Source of the DNA: Mucilaginibacter phyllosphaerae
GTDB taxonomy: Bacteria; Bacteroidota; Bacteroidia; Sphingobacteriales; Sphingobacteriaceae
Assembly (NCBI RefSeq): GCF_004378255.1
Contig: NZ_SNQG01000003.1
Coordinates: 310,001-374,000, forward strand
Length of the DNA: 64,000 nt
Reading direction: 5' to 3'
This document shows, piece by piece, positions 1 through 8,627 of this stretch. Each line of letters starts with the position of its first letter. The stretch's first letter is position 1. The notes beneath the pieces were generated by a model. It saw only the letters and a list, made by a program, of their open reading frames with translations. It searched no databases and was not told where the DNA came from. The translations under genes were made by a program, and so were the position numbers.

Positions 1-968
1 AGGTATTTACCTACCACTCCGCTGCTGTTGGCCAGGCCGCCGGGGTGCGCTGCAGATTTTGAGTTAAGCAGGATCCTGGCAGATTCGCCGGCACTGGCGC
101 CCAGTATTACTGTTTTAGCGTTAACCTGGTACTCCTGCAGATCAAGTTTATTTACATAAGATACGCCTGTTGCCACGCCATCTTTATTAGTGATCACCTC
201 GCGCACCATGGCGTTGGTTATCACTTTTAAATTGCCGGTTTTAACAGCCGGGATAACCAGGCACGATGATGCCGAAAAGTCGCCGTAAACTTTACATGAC
301 CGGCCGCATTGGCCGCAGTAAAAACAGGCGCCACGGTCTTTGTTGTTCGGCAGCGCCTCGGTTAATACCGATCCGCGGCCGGTAATTACCTTTACACCGG
401 CTTTTGTTGCGCCTTGTTTAATAAAAAGTTCGTTCAACCGCGGTTTGGGCGGCGGCAGGAAAATGCCGTCAGGCTCGCTTTCTATATTCTCTACGGTGCC
501 GTAAATGCCTATCATGCGGTCAACCTTATCATAGTAAGGTTTCAGTTCGTCATAAGTTATAGGCCAGGGGTCGGTAAGGCCATCTTTTGGTTTAAAATCC
601 TCGGGGCCCATACGTAAAGAGATGCGGCCCCAGTGATTGGTGCGGCCGCCCAGCATCCTTGCACGGAACCAGGCAAACTCAGTCCCGTCCTTTTGGGTAT
701 AAGGTTCGCCCTCCAGCTCCCAGCCGCCATAAGCAGCATCAAAATCGCCGAACGGGCGTGTAGTGCCTGCGCCGCGGCGGGCAGATTCCCACGCCCATTT
801 TAACTGGTGCGAATCTGTTTTAGGATCAAAGTAAGCGCCGGCTTCCAGCATTAAAACCTTAACACCCGCATTAGCCAGTACATAACCGGCCATACCGCCG
901 CCCGCGCCCGACCCTACAACCACTACATCGTAAGTTTCGGTTGATTTTTTTATTTGTAATTCTTCCAT
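1..968 (-). CDS. GMC family oxidoreductase (C-terminus cut by window edge)
   Basis: The first 322 codons of a flavin-dependent GMC oxidoreductase; the C-terminus lies beyond the left edge. The ATG at 966-968 is followed by an FAD-binding beta-alpha-beta motif, DVVVVGSGAGGG at residues 14-25, and further on by a cysteine-rich stretch (ACFYCGQCGRSCK) seen in the Bacteroidota branch of the family. No signal peptide is visible; related enzymes often travel with a Tat-exported small partner subunit, which is not in the window. The DUF1080 gene ends 45 bases upstream on the same strand, so the two probably form an operon. Likely role by family and context: oxidation of a sugar hydroxyl, perhaps to a 3-keto sugar. 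The substrate is not determined by the sequence. Confidence 0.88.
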   Translation of the reverse strand, partial: MEELQIKKSTETYDVVVVGSGAGGGMAGYVLANAGVKVLMLEAGAYFDPKTDSHQLKWAWESARRGAGTTRPFGDFDAAYGGWELEGEPYTQKDGTEFAWFRARMLGGRTNHWGRISLRMGPEDFKPKDGLTDPWPITYDELKPYYDKVDRMIGIYGTVENIESEPDGIFLPPPKPRLNELFIKQGATKAGVKVITGRGSVLTEALPNNKDRGACFYCGQCGRSCKVYGDFSASSCLVIPAVKTGNLKVITNAMVREVITNKDGVATGVSYVNKLDLQEYQVNAKTVILGASAGESARILLNSKSAAHPGGLANSSGVVGKY

Positions 969-1013
969 TAATATAATAAGTATCTAAAATATAAATATTG
1001 CAATCGCATTGAA

Positions 1014-1676
1014 TTACAGTTGTTTGATGCTGATGTTTTTAAATGCTACCACAGCACCGTGTGATTGCAGCGCGATATGCCCTTTTGGATAAGCGGCAAA
1101 ATCTTTCCAGGTTTTAAATTTGCTGTTGTTTAATAATTCAGTCCACTCAGGGCTGCCCATTTGCACATTAATAACTTCTTTACCATTCAGCCAAAAGGTA
1201 AGGTGGCCTTTATCCTTACGGATCTTTGCCTTATTCCACTGGCCTGCAGGTTTTGCAGCATCGGCAGGGGCGGCTTTCATATCATATAAAGAGCCCGCTA
1301 AATGATTGGCTTTTTTATTGTCTTCGGCTTTTTGGTTATCCAAAACCTGCATTTCTACACCCGATAAATAGGTTGCACCCAGTGCCGGGTCTTCGTGTAC
1401 CCCGAAGATGATGCCGCTGTTACCGCCTTCGGCAATTTTCCAGTCGATAGTAAGTTCATAATTTTCATATTCGCCGTCGGTTATCAGGTCTGCCTGGCCG
1501 GGTGCTTTAGGGTCAAGCTGTAAAGCGCCTTCAACAACATTCCACGGGCCTGCCGTTTTACCTAAATAAGTGTGCCAGCCGGTGGTGGTTTTACCATCAA
1601 ATAAAACCTTGGTTTGTGCCATAGTGGTATATTGTAACGCAGCCACAGCAAGTGCACTCAGAAAAAGTTTTTTCAT
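1014..1676 (-). CDS. Secreted DUF1080 (3-keto-disaccharide hydrolase fold) protein
   Basis: A 220-residue exported protein. Residues 1-20 form a signal peptide ending ...TTMAQ, and the rest is one DUF1080 jelly-roll domain recognisable from FDGKTTTGWHTY near the N-terminus, the NSGIIFGVHE stretch and GHIALQSHG near the C-terminus. Pfam now describes this family as 3-keto-disaccharide hydrolases, and it is often found beside GMC oxidoreductases and TIM-barrel sugar isomerases in Bacteroidota. All three kinds occur within the first 5.2 kb here. It probably cleaves oxidised glycosides in the periplasm. Specificity cannot be read from the sequence. Confidence 0.88.
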   Translation of the reverse strand: MKKLFLSALAVAALQYTTMAQTKVLFDGKTTTGWHTYLGKTAGPWNVVEGALQLDPKAPGQADLITDGEYENYELTIDWKIAEGGNSGIIFGVHEDPALGATYLSGVEMQVLDNQKAEDNKKANHLAGSLYDMKAAPADAAKPAGQWNKAKIRKDKGHLTFWLNGKEVINVQMGSPEWTELLNNSKFKTWKDFAAYPKGHIALQSHGAVVAFKNISIKQL

Positions 1677-1815
1677 TTTTTTAGCGTTTAAGTTGCGCAG
1701 GGGCGCATGCCTGTTTATTTTTTAGAATGCTAAATGTATGATTTATTTTAATTGATGCTATGAAAATGCGGGCTTCAATCGAAATTTTTACAGATGAGAA
1801 AGGAGTAAAGCCGGC

Positions 1816-2820
1816 CTAATTCTTATGGAACAAAAAATTTAAACCCGATGCTATCCCAAACTGCATGTAAGCGTAGCTATCCTGAAAGTAGATGTTATAA
1901 TCGTCCTGCCCGCGGTAACCGCCGCCAACCACAAAAGATACATTCTGCATAAAAGGGAACTGGTAATAATACTTTAAGCTGGCATTAAAGCGCTTTTTTA
2001 GATTTAAAGCGTTGTAGCCATTATACCTGTCAGCAATGTAGGTAAAATCAAACTGTATGCGTTGCCAGTTTTTAAAAGCAGATTTATCCGGGTTGATGTC
2101 ATCCCGGTAGCGTTTGGCAATGTTGAGCATGTAGCCGCCATTTACACGTACAAAACCATAGTGCCCGGGCAGGCCCACGGCTGCGCCTGCACCATTAAAA
2201 ATGCCTTTATGTACCTCTATACCTAATGTGCCATATTGGTTATCAATCGTGTTCGGCTTATCGGTGCGTTTGCCAATAGTGTAGTTAAGCGAGTAAAAAT
2301 CGGTGCTGAATTTCCCGCTGTCGCGGTTAAAGCTGCCATCGGGCCGCAGCGTTGGCCCGCGGATGCCGTTAGAATGGTGGGTGTAAGACAACTGCAAAAA
2401 TTGCGGATGATAGGCATCGCGGTTAAGGCGGTAGTATAAATTACCGCTGGGCATATAGCTTGGCGATTTTACAGGTTCGCCATAGGCTTTAAGCAATCGC
2501 AGTTTTACCCTGGCCGATACATCAAAAAAGAAACGGGATTTAGATGTATTTAACAATACAAAATGTGCATTAACATCGCCCACCAACAGGGTTTTTAACG
2601 GCTGAAAAAGCTCCTGGCCAAAAAAAGCCGGTTTTAAATTCTGTACATAAATATCGTTAAAATCGCGGTTAATGATACGGGTTGCAATTTTGCCGGTATC
2701 TGCTACCGGTTTTACAATACCGGTATCAATAGCTACGGCGTTGCCGTAACTTAATACCGGGATAAGCAGCGCCATCAGCAACAAAAAAAAATTAAAACGG
2801 CAGGTAACGGTTTTATACAT
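1816..2820 (-). CDS. pldA: Outer-membrane phospholipase A1 (OMPLA/PldA)-like beta-barrel
   Basis: A 334-residue exported barrel protein. The ATG at 2820 gives a normal signal peptide (MYKTVTCRFNFFLLLMALL...); an upstream in-frame TTG would spoil it. Residues 146-151 (THHSNG) and 164-166 (FNR) match the E. coli OMPLA active site, which I recall as His-x-Ser-Asn-Gly followed by Asn in a WNR motif. Candidate catalytic residues are H148, S150 and N165; the Ser-to-Asn spacing is three residues longer than in E. coli. Alternating hydrophobic strands and a C-terminal aromatic-rich end (SGLNFLFHKN) fit an outer-membrane barrel. It would hydrolyse outer-leaflet phospholipids when membrane asymmetry is lost. 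It is monocistronic. Confidence 0.72.
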   Translation of the reverse strand: MYKTVTCRFNFFLLLMALLIPVLSYGNAVAIDTGIVKPVADTGKIATRIINRDFNDIYVQNLKPAFFGQELFQPLKTLLVGDVNAHFVLLNTSKSRFFFDVSARVKLRLLKAYGEPVKSPSYMPSGNLYYRLNRDAYHPQFLQLSYTHHSNGIRGPTLRPDGSFNRDSGKFSTDFYSLNYTIGKRTDKPNTIDNQYGTLGIEVHKGIFNGAGAAVGLPGHYGFVRVNGGYMLNIAKRYRDDINPDKSAFKNWQRIQFDFTYIADRYNGYNALNLKKRFNASLKYYYQFPFMQNVSFVVGGGYRGQDDYNIYFQDSYAYMQFGIASGLNFLFHKN

Positions 2821-2990
2821 AGCAATTATTAGCAACCTTATTAATAGCCAATACCCCAAATAGTTTGGTTACGGGGCTATTTAAGCACAATTATTCTGCT
2901 TTCAAAAGTACAAGATAGTTCATCATAATAAAGTAAACATCAATTACCCGTAAAAATGCCTAACTTGCAAACTAATATTTTATAAGATAC

Positions 2991-4229
2991 GTGACTTTTC
3001 AGGATTTTAATTTTAACGAACAGCTTTTAGAAGGCGTTTTGAGCATGGGGTACACCACCCCCACCCCCATACAGGCAATGGCCATACCGGCCATATTGAA
3101 TGGTGACGACCTTATAGCCTGCGCACAAACAGGCACAGGCAAAACAGCATCATACCTGCTGCCGGTTTTAAACTATATATGCAATACGCATAAACACCAT
3201 ACTACTGCCCTGATACTTGCCCCCACGCGCGAACTTGCCCAGCAGATAGACCAGCAGGTTGAAGGCCTGGCCTATTTTACGGGCGTAAGCTCGCAGGCGG
3301 TTTTTGGCGGCGGTGATGGCATGGCCTATGAGCAGCAGCGCCGCGGCATTCAAAATAATGTAAATATTATTATAGCTACCCCCGGCAGGCTGATAGCGCA
3401 CCTTACATCGGGTGTATTAAAATTTAATGATATTACGCATCTGGTATTAGACGAGGCCGACCGGATGCTGGATATGGGTTTCTCTGACGATATTATGCGT
3501 ATTATTGGTTATTTGCCCAAAAAGCGCCAAACGCTGCTGTTTTCTGCCACTATGCCGGGGCGTATCCGTACGCTGGCTAATGCCATACTGACAGACCCGC
3601 AGCAAATAAATATTGCCATATCGCAACCCGCCGCCGGTATAGATCAACAGATATACCGCCTGCACGACGGGCAAAAAACACCGTTATTAAAAAAGCTTTT
3701 AAAAGATGGCGGCTACCTAAGCTCCATCATCTTTGCATCCCGTAAAGAAATTGTAAAATCGCTTTATAAGGAGTTAAAGTCGGCACATATCAGTGTGGCT
3801 GCCTTTCACTCAGATCTGCAGCAGGGCGAGCGTGAAGAGATCTTGTTAAAATTTAAGAACAAGCAATTGCCGGTAATTATTGGTACTGATGCCTTATCGC
3901 GCGGTATTGATGTGGAAGGGATTGACCTGGTAGTGAATTATGACGTACCCGGAGACCCGGAGGATTATGTACACCGTATTGGCCGCACCGCACGTGCTGC
4001 CACAACAGGTACTGCTATAACCTTTGTTAATGATCGTGACCTGAAAAGGCTGAAAAGCATTGAACAGCTTATAGAAAAACCCATTACCGAAAAGGAACTG
4101 CCCGAAGACCTTAAAAGCATTGAGCATGTAAAGGAAGAACGGCCTGCTGGCAGCGGCCAAAGGCGCGATGGCAAACGTAACCCCAAAAGGTTTGGCAAGA
4201 AAAAACCGCCACGCCCGGCAGCAGGTTAA
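2991..4229 (+). CDS. DEAD-box ATP-dependent RNA helicase (RhlE-like)
   Basis: A 412-residue cytoplasmic RNA helicase starting at GTG 2991. All family motifs are present in order: Q motif (TPTPIQ) near residue 25, Walker A AQTGTGKT near 45, PTREL, the motif VLDEADRMLDMGF near 155, SAT near 185, and HRIGRTAR near 325. The C-terminal tail of about 40 residues is rich in Arg, Lys and Gly (RRDGKRNPKRFGKKKPP), as in RhlE-type proteins that use a basic tail to bind RNA. It unwinds short RNA duplexes using ATP, probably in ribosome assembly or RNA decay. The neighbours are unrelated, so it appears to be a single-gene unit. Confidence 0.93.
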   Translation: MTFQDFNFNEQLLEGVLSMGYTTPTPIQAMAIPAILNGDDLIACAQTGTGKTASYLLPVLNYICNTHKHHTTALILAPTRELAQQIDQQVEGLAYFTGVSSQAVFGGGDGMAYEQQRRGIQNNVNIIIATPGRLIAHLTSGVLKFNDITHLVLDEADRMLDMGFSDDIMRIIGYLPKKRQTLLFSATMPGRIRTLANAILTDPQQINIAISQPAAGIDQQIYRLHDGQKTPLLKKLLKDGGYLSSIIFASRKEIVKSLYKELKSAHISVAAFHSDLQQGEREEILLKFKNKQLPVIIGTDALSRGIDVEGIDLVVNYDVPGDPEDYVHRIGRTARAATTGTAITFVNDRDLKRLKSIEQLIEKPITEKELPEDLKSIEHVKEERPAGSGQRRDGKRNPKRFGKKKPPRPAAG

Positions 4230-4312
4230 ACCTTGTAATATTTATGTGGTCTATTTGTTTTGTATAGTCAATGTGTTACATTTACACACAAACCAATTAA
4301 ACTAACCAGATA

Positions 4313-5197
4313 ATGACATCAAGACGTTCGTTTCTGAAAAGCACCGCGGTGCTTTCAGCCGGCCTGCTAATGGCACCAGAATTATTTGCAGCCCATAAAA
4401 AAAGATACATAGGCGTACAGCTTTATACCGTGCGCGATGCTATGGCCAAAGACCCGGTTGCCACATTGGCTAAAGTAGCCAAGGTTGGGTTTAACTCTGT
4501 AGAAGGCGCTACTTACACCGGCACCCAAAAATTCTACGGAATGGAGCCTGCCGAATTTAAAAAGGTTTTGGGCGATAACGGTTTAATTATGCCAAGCGGC
4601 CACTTTATGTTGGGCGAAGGGATGCCAACTACCAAAGGTACCATTACCAACGAGTGGCAAAAAGCGGTTGATGATGCCGCAGCCGTGGGCCTTAAATATA
4701 TGGTGTGTGCTTACCTGCTTGACAGCGAACGCGGCACGCTTGACCACTATAAAGAAACTGCCGACAAACTGAATAAAGCAGGCGAAATAGCCAAAAAAGC
4801 AGGCATACAGCTTTGTTACCACAATCACGATTTTGAATTTGCATCCCAGGATGGTAAATACCCTTACGATGTATTGCTGGACAGCACCGACGCCGGGCTG
4901 GTAAAAATGGAAATGGATATTTACTGGATGTACAGGGCCAAGCAAGACCCAATTGCCATGTTTAAAAAACACCCGGGCCGTTTCCCGCTGTGGCATGTAA
5001 AGGATATGGATAATACCCCAAAACAAATGTTTACCGAAGTTGGTAACGGCGTTATCCCGTTCAAAAAAATATTTGCGCATGCTAAAACAGCAGGCCTCAA
5101 ATATTTCTTCAATGAGCAGGATATTTGCCCCGGCGACCCATTTGTAAGCATTACCAAAAGCTACAACTATATTAAAGCAAATAACTTACACGTGTAG
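4313..5197 (+). CDS. Tat-exported sugar phosphate isomerase/epimerase (TIM barrel)
   Basis: A 294-residue protein of the xylose isomerase-like TIM barrel (AP endonuclease 2) superfamily. The N-terminus (MTSRRSFLKSTAVLSAG) is a twin-arginine signal, so the folded protein should be exported. Metal-ligand-type motifs are visible: CYHNHDFEF in the middle, KMEMDIYWM, WHVKDMD and FNEQDICPGDP near the end. Such enzymes act with GMC oxidoreductases and DUF1080 hydrolases on oxidised sugars in Bacteroidota, and both relatives lie within 4 kb on the other strand. Start chosen at the ATG that gives the full Tat signal. A likely terminator follows. Confidence 0.87.
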   Translation: MTSRRSFLKSTAVLSAGLLMAPELFAAHKKRYIGVQLYTVRDAMAKDPVATLAKVAKVGFNSVEGATYTGTQKFYGMEPAEFKKVLGDNGLIMPSGHFMLGEGMPTTKGTITNEWQKAVDDAAAVGLKYMVCAYLLDSERGTLDHYKETADKLNKAGEIAKKAGIQLCYHNHDFEFASQDGKYPYDVLLDSTDAGLVKMEMDIYWMYRAKQDPIAMFKKHPGRFPLWHVKDMDNTPKQMFTEVGNGVIPFKKIFAHAKTAGLKYFFNEQDICPGDPFVSITKSYNYIKANNLHV

Positions 5198-5236
5198 TTA
5201 TAAAGAGAAGCAGAACAATAAGAATGAAGATACAAG

Positions 5237-5266
5237 AAAGCCTGGTTGCGTTAGTAGCCGGGCTTT
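5237..5266 (+). terminator. Probable terminator after the TIM-barrel isomerase gene
   Basis: A short hairpin with arms AAAGCCTGG and CCGGGCTTT (one T-G wobble) about 40 bases after the stop codon. It is followed by only a weak T-rich run, so termination may be inefficient. Confidence 0.5.
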
Positions 5267-5289
5267 GAATTTTATGGCAACTTCTTCTA

Positions 5290-5335
5290 CAAGTGTTCAT
5301 TGCGAACGAGCGATAGCGCGGAGAAATCTTTGCAC
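5290..5335 (+). repeat. Single arm of a palindromic dispersed repeat
   Basis: The stretch containing TTCATTGCGAACGAGCGATA followed by GAGAAATCTTTGCACC resembles one arm of the palindromic repeat at 5593-5720 (CATTTCGAACGA ... GAGGAGAAATCTTT). It is a partial copy just upstream of the decayed GIY-YIG gene, so the remnant is bracketed by related repeat sequence. Confidence 0.6.
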
Positions 5336-5376
5336 CAAATGCCGCTTTACATTCAAACTATAATGTAATTTTAAGT

Positions 5377-5563
5377 ATGTGGAATTATAATTACTACATA
5401 TATATTGTTATTACTTAATTTATTACGAGCATTTTACACATATTGAACACGCAATTGAACGTGAGAAAGAAATAAAGAAGTGGCGTAGGGAAAAGAAAGA
5501 CGCTTTGATTGCAACTATAAATCCTGATCTGAGATTGTTAAATGATGACGTAAATCAGGATTG
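5377..5563 (+). pseudogene. Remnant of a small GIY-YIG endonuclease with internal deletion
   Basis: Two pieces of a GIY-YIG (UPF0213/YhbQ-like) nuclease can be read. From ATG 5377 one frame gives MWNYNYYIYIVIT and then stops, matching the first strand of the domain. A different frame from about 5412 gives YLIYYEHFTHIEHAIERE, continues through KKWRREKK and INPDLRLL, and ends at the TGA of 5561-5563; this is the typical family C-terminus. The central segment carrying the GIY and catalytic residues is missing and the two halves are out of frame. The gene is therefore dead, with most of its middle (very roughly 45 codons) deleted. Such genes often sit beside palindromic repeats in Bacteroidota genomes, as here. 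Confidence 0.8.
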
Positions 5564-5592
5564 ATTGAATGCCGGAGGAATTATTTCCGCCC

Positions 5593-5720
5593 TGTCATTT
5601 CGAACGAACTTGCGTGGGGCGGCGCAGGGTGTGAGGAGAAATCTTTTACACTTTGCATTCGGTCATGCACGTCGATTTCTGGTGTGAAAGATTTCTCCTC
5701 GTACCTCGTTCGAAATGACT
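5593..5720. repeat. Imperfect long palindromic repeat (REP-like)
   Basis: Left arm begins TGTCATTTCGAACGA and contains GAGGAGAAATCTTTTACAC. The right arm, read on the other strand, begins GTCATTTCGAACGA and contains GAGGAGAAATCTTTCACAC. The left arm carries about 15 extra bases (around GCGTGGGGCGGCGC) absent from the right. A transcript would fold into a long hairpin. The element lies between convergent transcription units and has no coding content. Confidence 0.85.
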
Positions 5721-5738
5721 TATTTGGTTTTGAGTATG

Positions 5739-6314
5739 TTACACCACCTTTATACCATATTTTGTTAAAAGCCCTTCCAGGCCGGCGGTAGCGAATATGG
5801 CTTTTTTAAGGATGTTCAATTCCGGGTCGAGGATGATGTTGTAAGACGTGCTGAAGTTTACCGATGTAAGATCCGTGCGGTTAAAAATGGCGTTCTCCAG
5901 GTTGCATCCATCAAAAACAGAGGCCGATAAATTGGTTTGTGTAAAACTGGTTTCTTTTAATGATGAATGCTTGAATTTAGTTTTTACCATCTTTTTGCCG
6001 GCGAAGGATGCATAGTCCAGAATGCAATTGTCAAACCCAACGCCAAATAAAAAATCATCGCATTTGCTAAAGTTTACGGCCAGGAGTTTGCAGCCTTTAA
6101 ATAGGGCATCGTTTAGGGTTGTACCATCAAACATAGCCATAGACAGGTTGCACTCTTCAAAAATACAATCCAGGAATTTAGTGCGGTTAAAGTTGGTTTC
6201 GGTAAAGTTGCAATTTTTAAACGTGCAGCTTTGAAACTCTTTCTGCCTGATCACCTCATTGGTGAGCGTTAATTTATCGAAGATTTGGTCGTCGTAAGTC
6301 GGCTGGTCGAACAT
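5739..6314 (-). CDS. Pentapeptide-repeat protein
   Basis: A 191-residue cytoplasmic protein made almost wholly of pentapeptide repeats of the A(D/N)LxF type. They begin around residue 20 (FQSCTFKNCNFTETNFNRTKF), continue through CNLSMAMFDGTTLNDALF, are broken by a short linker near 85-100, and resume to about residue 155. The fold is a right-handed quadrilateral beta helix, as in Qnr/McbG-type DNA mimics that protect gyrase. The length and two-block arrangement resemble Qnr, but a gyrase role is only a family possibility. It is monocistronic, convergent with the repeat region and 57 bases from the next gene on the same strand. Confidence 0.87.
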   Translation of the reverse strand: MFDQPTYDDQIFDKLTLTNEVIRQKEFQSCTFKNCNFTETNFNRTKFLDCIFEECNLSMAMFDGTTLNDALFKGCKLLAVNFSKCDDFLFGVGFDNCILDYASFAGKKMVKTKFKHSSLKETSFTQTNLSASVFDGCNLENAIFNRTDLTSVNFSTSYNIILDPELNILKKAIFATAGLEGLLTKYGIKVV

Positions 6315-6371
6315 AGCGTAAAGTTAATATTTTAGCTAAAAACTGCGATTTTAAATTAGCCATTCCAGGTA

Positions 6372-7244
6372 TTACCTATCTGCCAAAGCAGTTGTTACTT
6401 TCCCCACTACATCACTAATAAGCTCTGCAGATTTAATAATACGCTCGTGCCCTGCACCGCTGTAGTTTTTGGTTTTGATGGATGGGTGTTCCTTTAAAAA
6501 GCGCTGAAGATAGGCATCTGGCAGCATCATATCCTGGTCATCATAAGCCAGCCAATGATTTACGGTGTTATCGAAAGTGTACAGATCGGGCATATTGTAA
6601 TAGGATGGGTAGATGCCATACTTCGCTTTAAAATCATCCAAAAAGTTTTGTTGTGCCTGTTGCGATACACCTGCCGCTGTCATATTTTTTATAAAATTTT
6701 CCTGAAGAAGAATAAATGGCGCTATGCTGATAAGCAGGGATGGTATGATCTTAAGATCAGATAACGCTGCCACATTAGTCATGGCCCCAAAGGAATGGCC
6801 AATGGCAACATCCGGTATGCCGCTTGCCTCAATCACAGCTTTTGCAGCAGCCACAAATAGTATCAGGTTAGACAGGTCGCCTCCCGAGCTACCACAGGCG
6901 GGGGCATCAAAGGCCACAATCTGTATATTTGGCAATTCTCTCAGCGCAGTTATCAGCGCGTCAAAATCTGCCGCTTTTGAACCCCAACCGTGCGTAAGCA
7001 AAATTTTATGTTTCCCTGTGCCCCATCGGCAGGCATTTATGGTAAGTTGCTGCTTGGTAAAATAGGGGTCGTTAATAACCACGCTAAATTTTTCGGCATC
7101 TGCTAATAACAGTTCCTGGTGCAGGCGCAGAGGCATTTTTGGCGGGTAGCAGATCAATTGCCAAAGCAGATCATTCATTTCGGCCGGGTTGCTTTCGGCT
7201 ACTTTTGTTTTGATATCCAGTACTATTTGCTTCAGTTTTTTCAT
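6372..7244 (-). CDS. Alpha/beta hydrolase
   Basis: A 290-residue cytoplasmic serine hydrolase. The frame is open 39 codons further upstream, but ATG 7242-7244 is the better start: the upstream part is rich in Cys and hydrophobic residues, unlike coding sequence, and lies over the divergent promoter. Motifs: oxyanion loop LLTHGWGSKAADF at residues 82-94, nucleophile elbow AIGHSFGAM with S151, and a C-terminal GAGHERI carrying the likely catalytic histidine. The substrate is unknown. It is transcribed divergently from another alpha/beta hydrolase with 73 bases between the starts. Confidence 0.83.
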   Translation of the reverse strand: MKKLKQIVLDIKTKVAESNPAEMNDLLWQLICYPPKMPLRLHQELLLADAEKFSVVINDPYFTKQQLTINACRWGTGKHKILLTHGWGSKAADFDALITALRELPNIQIVAFDAPACGSSGGDLSNLILFVAAAKAVIEASGIPDVAIGHSFGAMTNVAALSDLKIIPSLLISIAPFILLQENFIKNMTAAGVSQQAQQNFLDDFKAKYGIYPSYYNMPDLYTFDNTVNHWLAYDDQDMMLPDAYLQRFLKEHPSIKTKNYSGAGHERIIKSAELISDVVGKVTTALADR

Positions 7245-7317
7245 GCAGATATTCAAAGCTAAAATAAATAAACAGCGGGTAGCGGTTAAATTAATATGTT
7301 TACAAACAAATCGCAAT

Positions 7318-8490
7318 ATGGCCAATTCAACGTATATAAAACATGGATCTAAACAAGCCACATGGATGCTGATATTGCTTGCGCTATTATTCTTGGCATC
7401 GTTACTTACGGTTTTTAAGGCACCAACCTATCATTTGTGGCTGGTTGCTATAGCTGTTTCCGAGTATTCGCTGCTATGGGCCGCGGGTACAGCCGTGCTT
7501 TTAATAGCCGGTTTTTGGTTACAGAAATATCAGCTGGCATCAGTAATGATTGGCCTGCTGGCATTAGGGCTTTTTTTATCGCCCGTTGCAAGGGCATATA
7601 TTGCAGCAGCAACCGTAAAAAAAGAATTTAATAAGGCCTTTGGTGCAGGCAGCACCATTATTAAAGGCGATAATACTCAACCGCCATTCAGCTTTTTAAA
7701 GTTATTTAAGTTTGCCGGCAAACAACCAGTTTATAACACCTTAACCTACAGCCCTGCGGATAAGCTTACACTTGATTATTATCCGGCGCAGTTTGGTGGT
7801 AAAAAACCATGTATTATAGTAATACACGGCGGATCCTGGAGCAGCGGCGACAGCAGGCAATTGCCCGAACTGAACAACTACCTGGCAGCGCAGGGCTACA
7901 ATGTGGCAAGTATAAACTATCGCCTTGCCCCGCAGTATCAGGCGCCACTGACTGTTAACGATGTAAAGCAGGCCTTTGCCTATTTGCGTAAAAATGCAGA
8001 TCAACTAAATATAGATACCGGTAATTTTGTACTGCTTGGCCGGTCGGCAGGGGCGCAGATTGCTTTATTGGCCGCTTACACCTTGCATGAGGCAGGTTTA
8101 AAAGGCATAATTGATTTTTATGGCCCGGCAGATATGGTTTGGGGCTACTCGGCCCCGGCAAGTAAACTGGTGATGGATTCCAGAGCGGTTATGGAACGTT
8201 ATCTGGGCGGCACCTACAAGGCAGTGCCCGAAAAGTATTTTGACAGTTCGCCTATTGAATTTGTTAACCGGCAAACCGTACCAACGTTAATAATACATGG
8301 CAGTAATGATGTTTTGGTATCGCCTGTGCATAGCAGCAAGTTAAACGCAAAATTACAGCAATGTGGCGTAAGGCATTTTTATTTGAACCTGCCCTGGGCT
8401 ACGCATGGGTTTGATTATCATTTGAACGGCCCCGGCGGCCAGCTGTCTACCTATGTTACCGAGCGTTTTATCAATGCGGTTTGTCGTTAA
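7318..8490 (+). CDS. Membrane-anchored alpha/beta hydrolase of the lipase/esterase (BD-FAE/HSL) type
   Basis: A 390-residue protein with about three N-terminal hydrophobic segments (residues 16-34, 40-68 and 73-98) followed by a hydrolase domain from about residue 140. The oxyanion motif VIHGGSWSSGD is at 168-178, the nucleophile is in LLGRSAGAQ with S243, and the Asp/His part of the triad lies in HGSNDVLVSP and ATHGFDY near the C-terminus. ATG 7318 was chosen because an earlier alternative start at 7189 lies inside the divergent neighbour. The membrane segments suggest that the catalytic domain faces the periplasm. Natural substrate unknown; esters are likely for the family. Confidence 0.83.
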   Translation: MANSTYIKHGSKQATWMLILLALLFLASLLTVFKAPTYHLWLVAIAVSEYSLLWAAGTAVLLIAGFWLQKYQLASVMIGLLALGLFLSPVARAYIAAATVKKEFNKAFGAGSTIIKGDNTQPPFSFLKLFKFAGKQPVYNTLTYSPADKLTLDYYPAQFGGKKPCIIVIHGGSWSSGDSRQLPELNNYLAAQGYNVASINYRLAPQYQAPLTVNDVKQAFAYLRKNADQLNIDTGNFVLLGRSAGAQIALLAAYTLHEAGLKGIIDFYGPADMVWGYSAPASKLVMDSRAVMERYLGGTYKAVPEKYFDSSPIEFVNRQTVPTLIIHGSNDVLVSPVHSSKLNAKLQQCGVRHFYLNLPWATHGFDYHLNGPGGQLSTYVTERFINAVCR

Positions 8491-8627
8491 GTTTTGGGCC
8501 CTACAAAAGCTAAAGCCAACTCTTTTGATTTTATTGATAATTAATATTTAAATTAATACATCATTTTTGGCCATTATAGTAAGCGGATGAATGCAATAAT
8601 TTTACATTTGTGTTGAGATAACCCCTG

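Noticed and set aside
4583..5080. 165-codon antisense frame inside the TIM-barrel gene
   Set aside because: Shadow of the sense frame, which has a Tat signal and family motifs.
5561..5791. 76-codon open frame over the palindrome
   Set aside because: It is made of palindrome arms and runs into the pentapeptide-repeat gene on the other strand; no family resemblance.
7189..7361. N-terminal extensions of the two divergent hydrolases
   Set aside because: Both would overlap each other's start; the internal ATGs at 7244 and 7318 give normal proteins and leave room for promoters.
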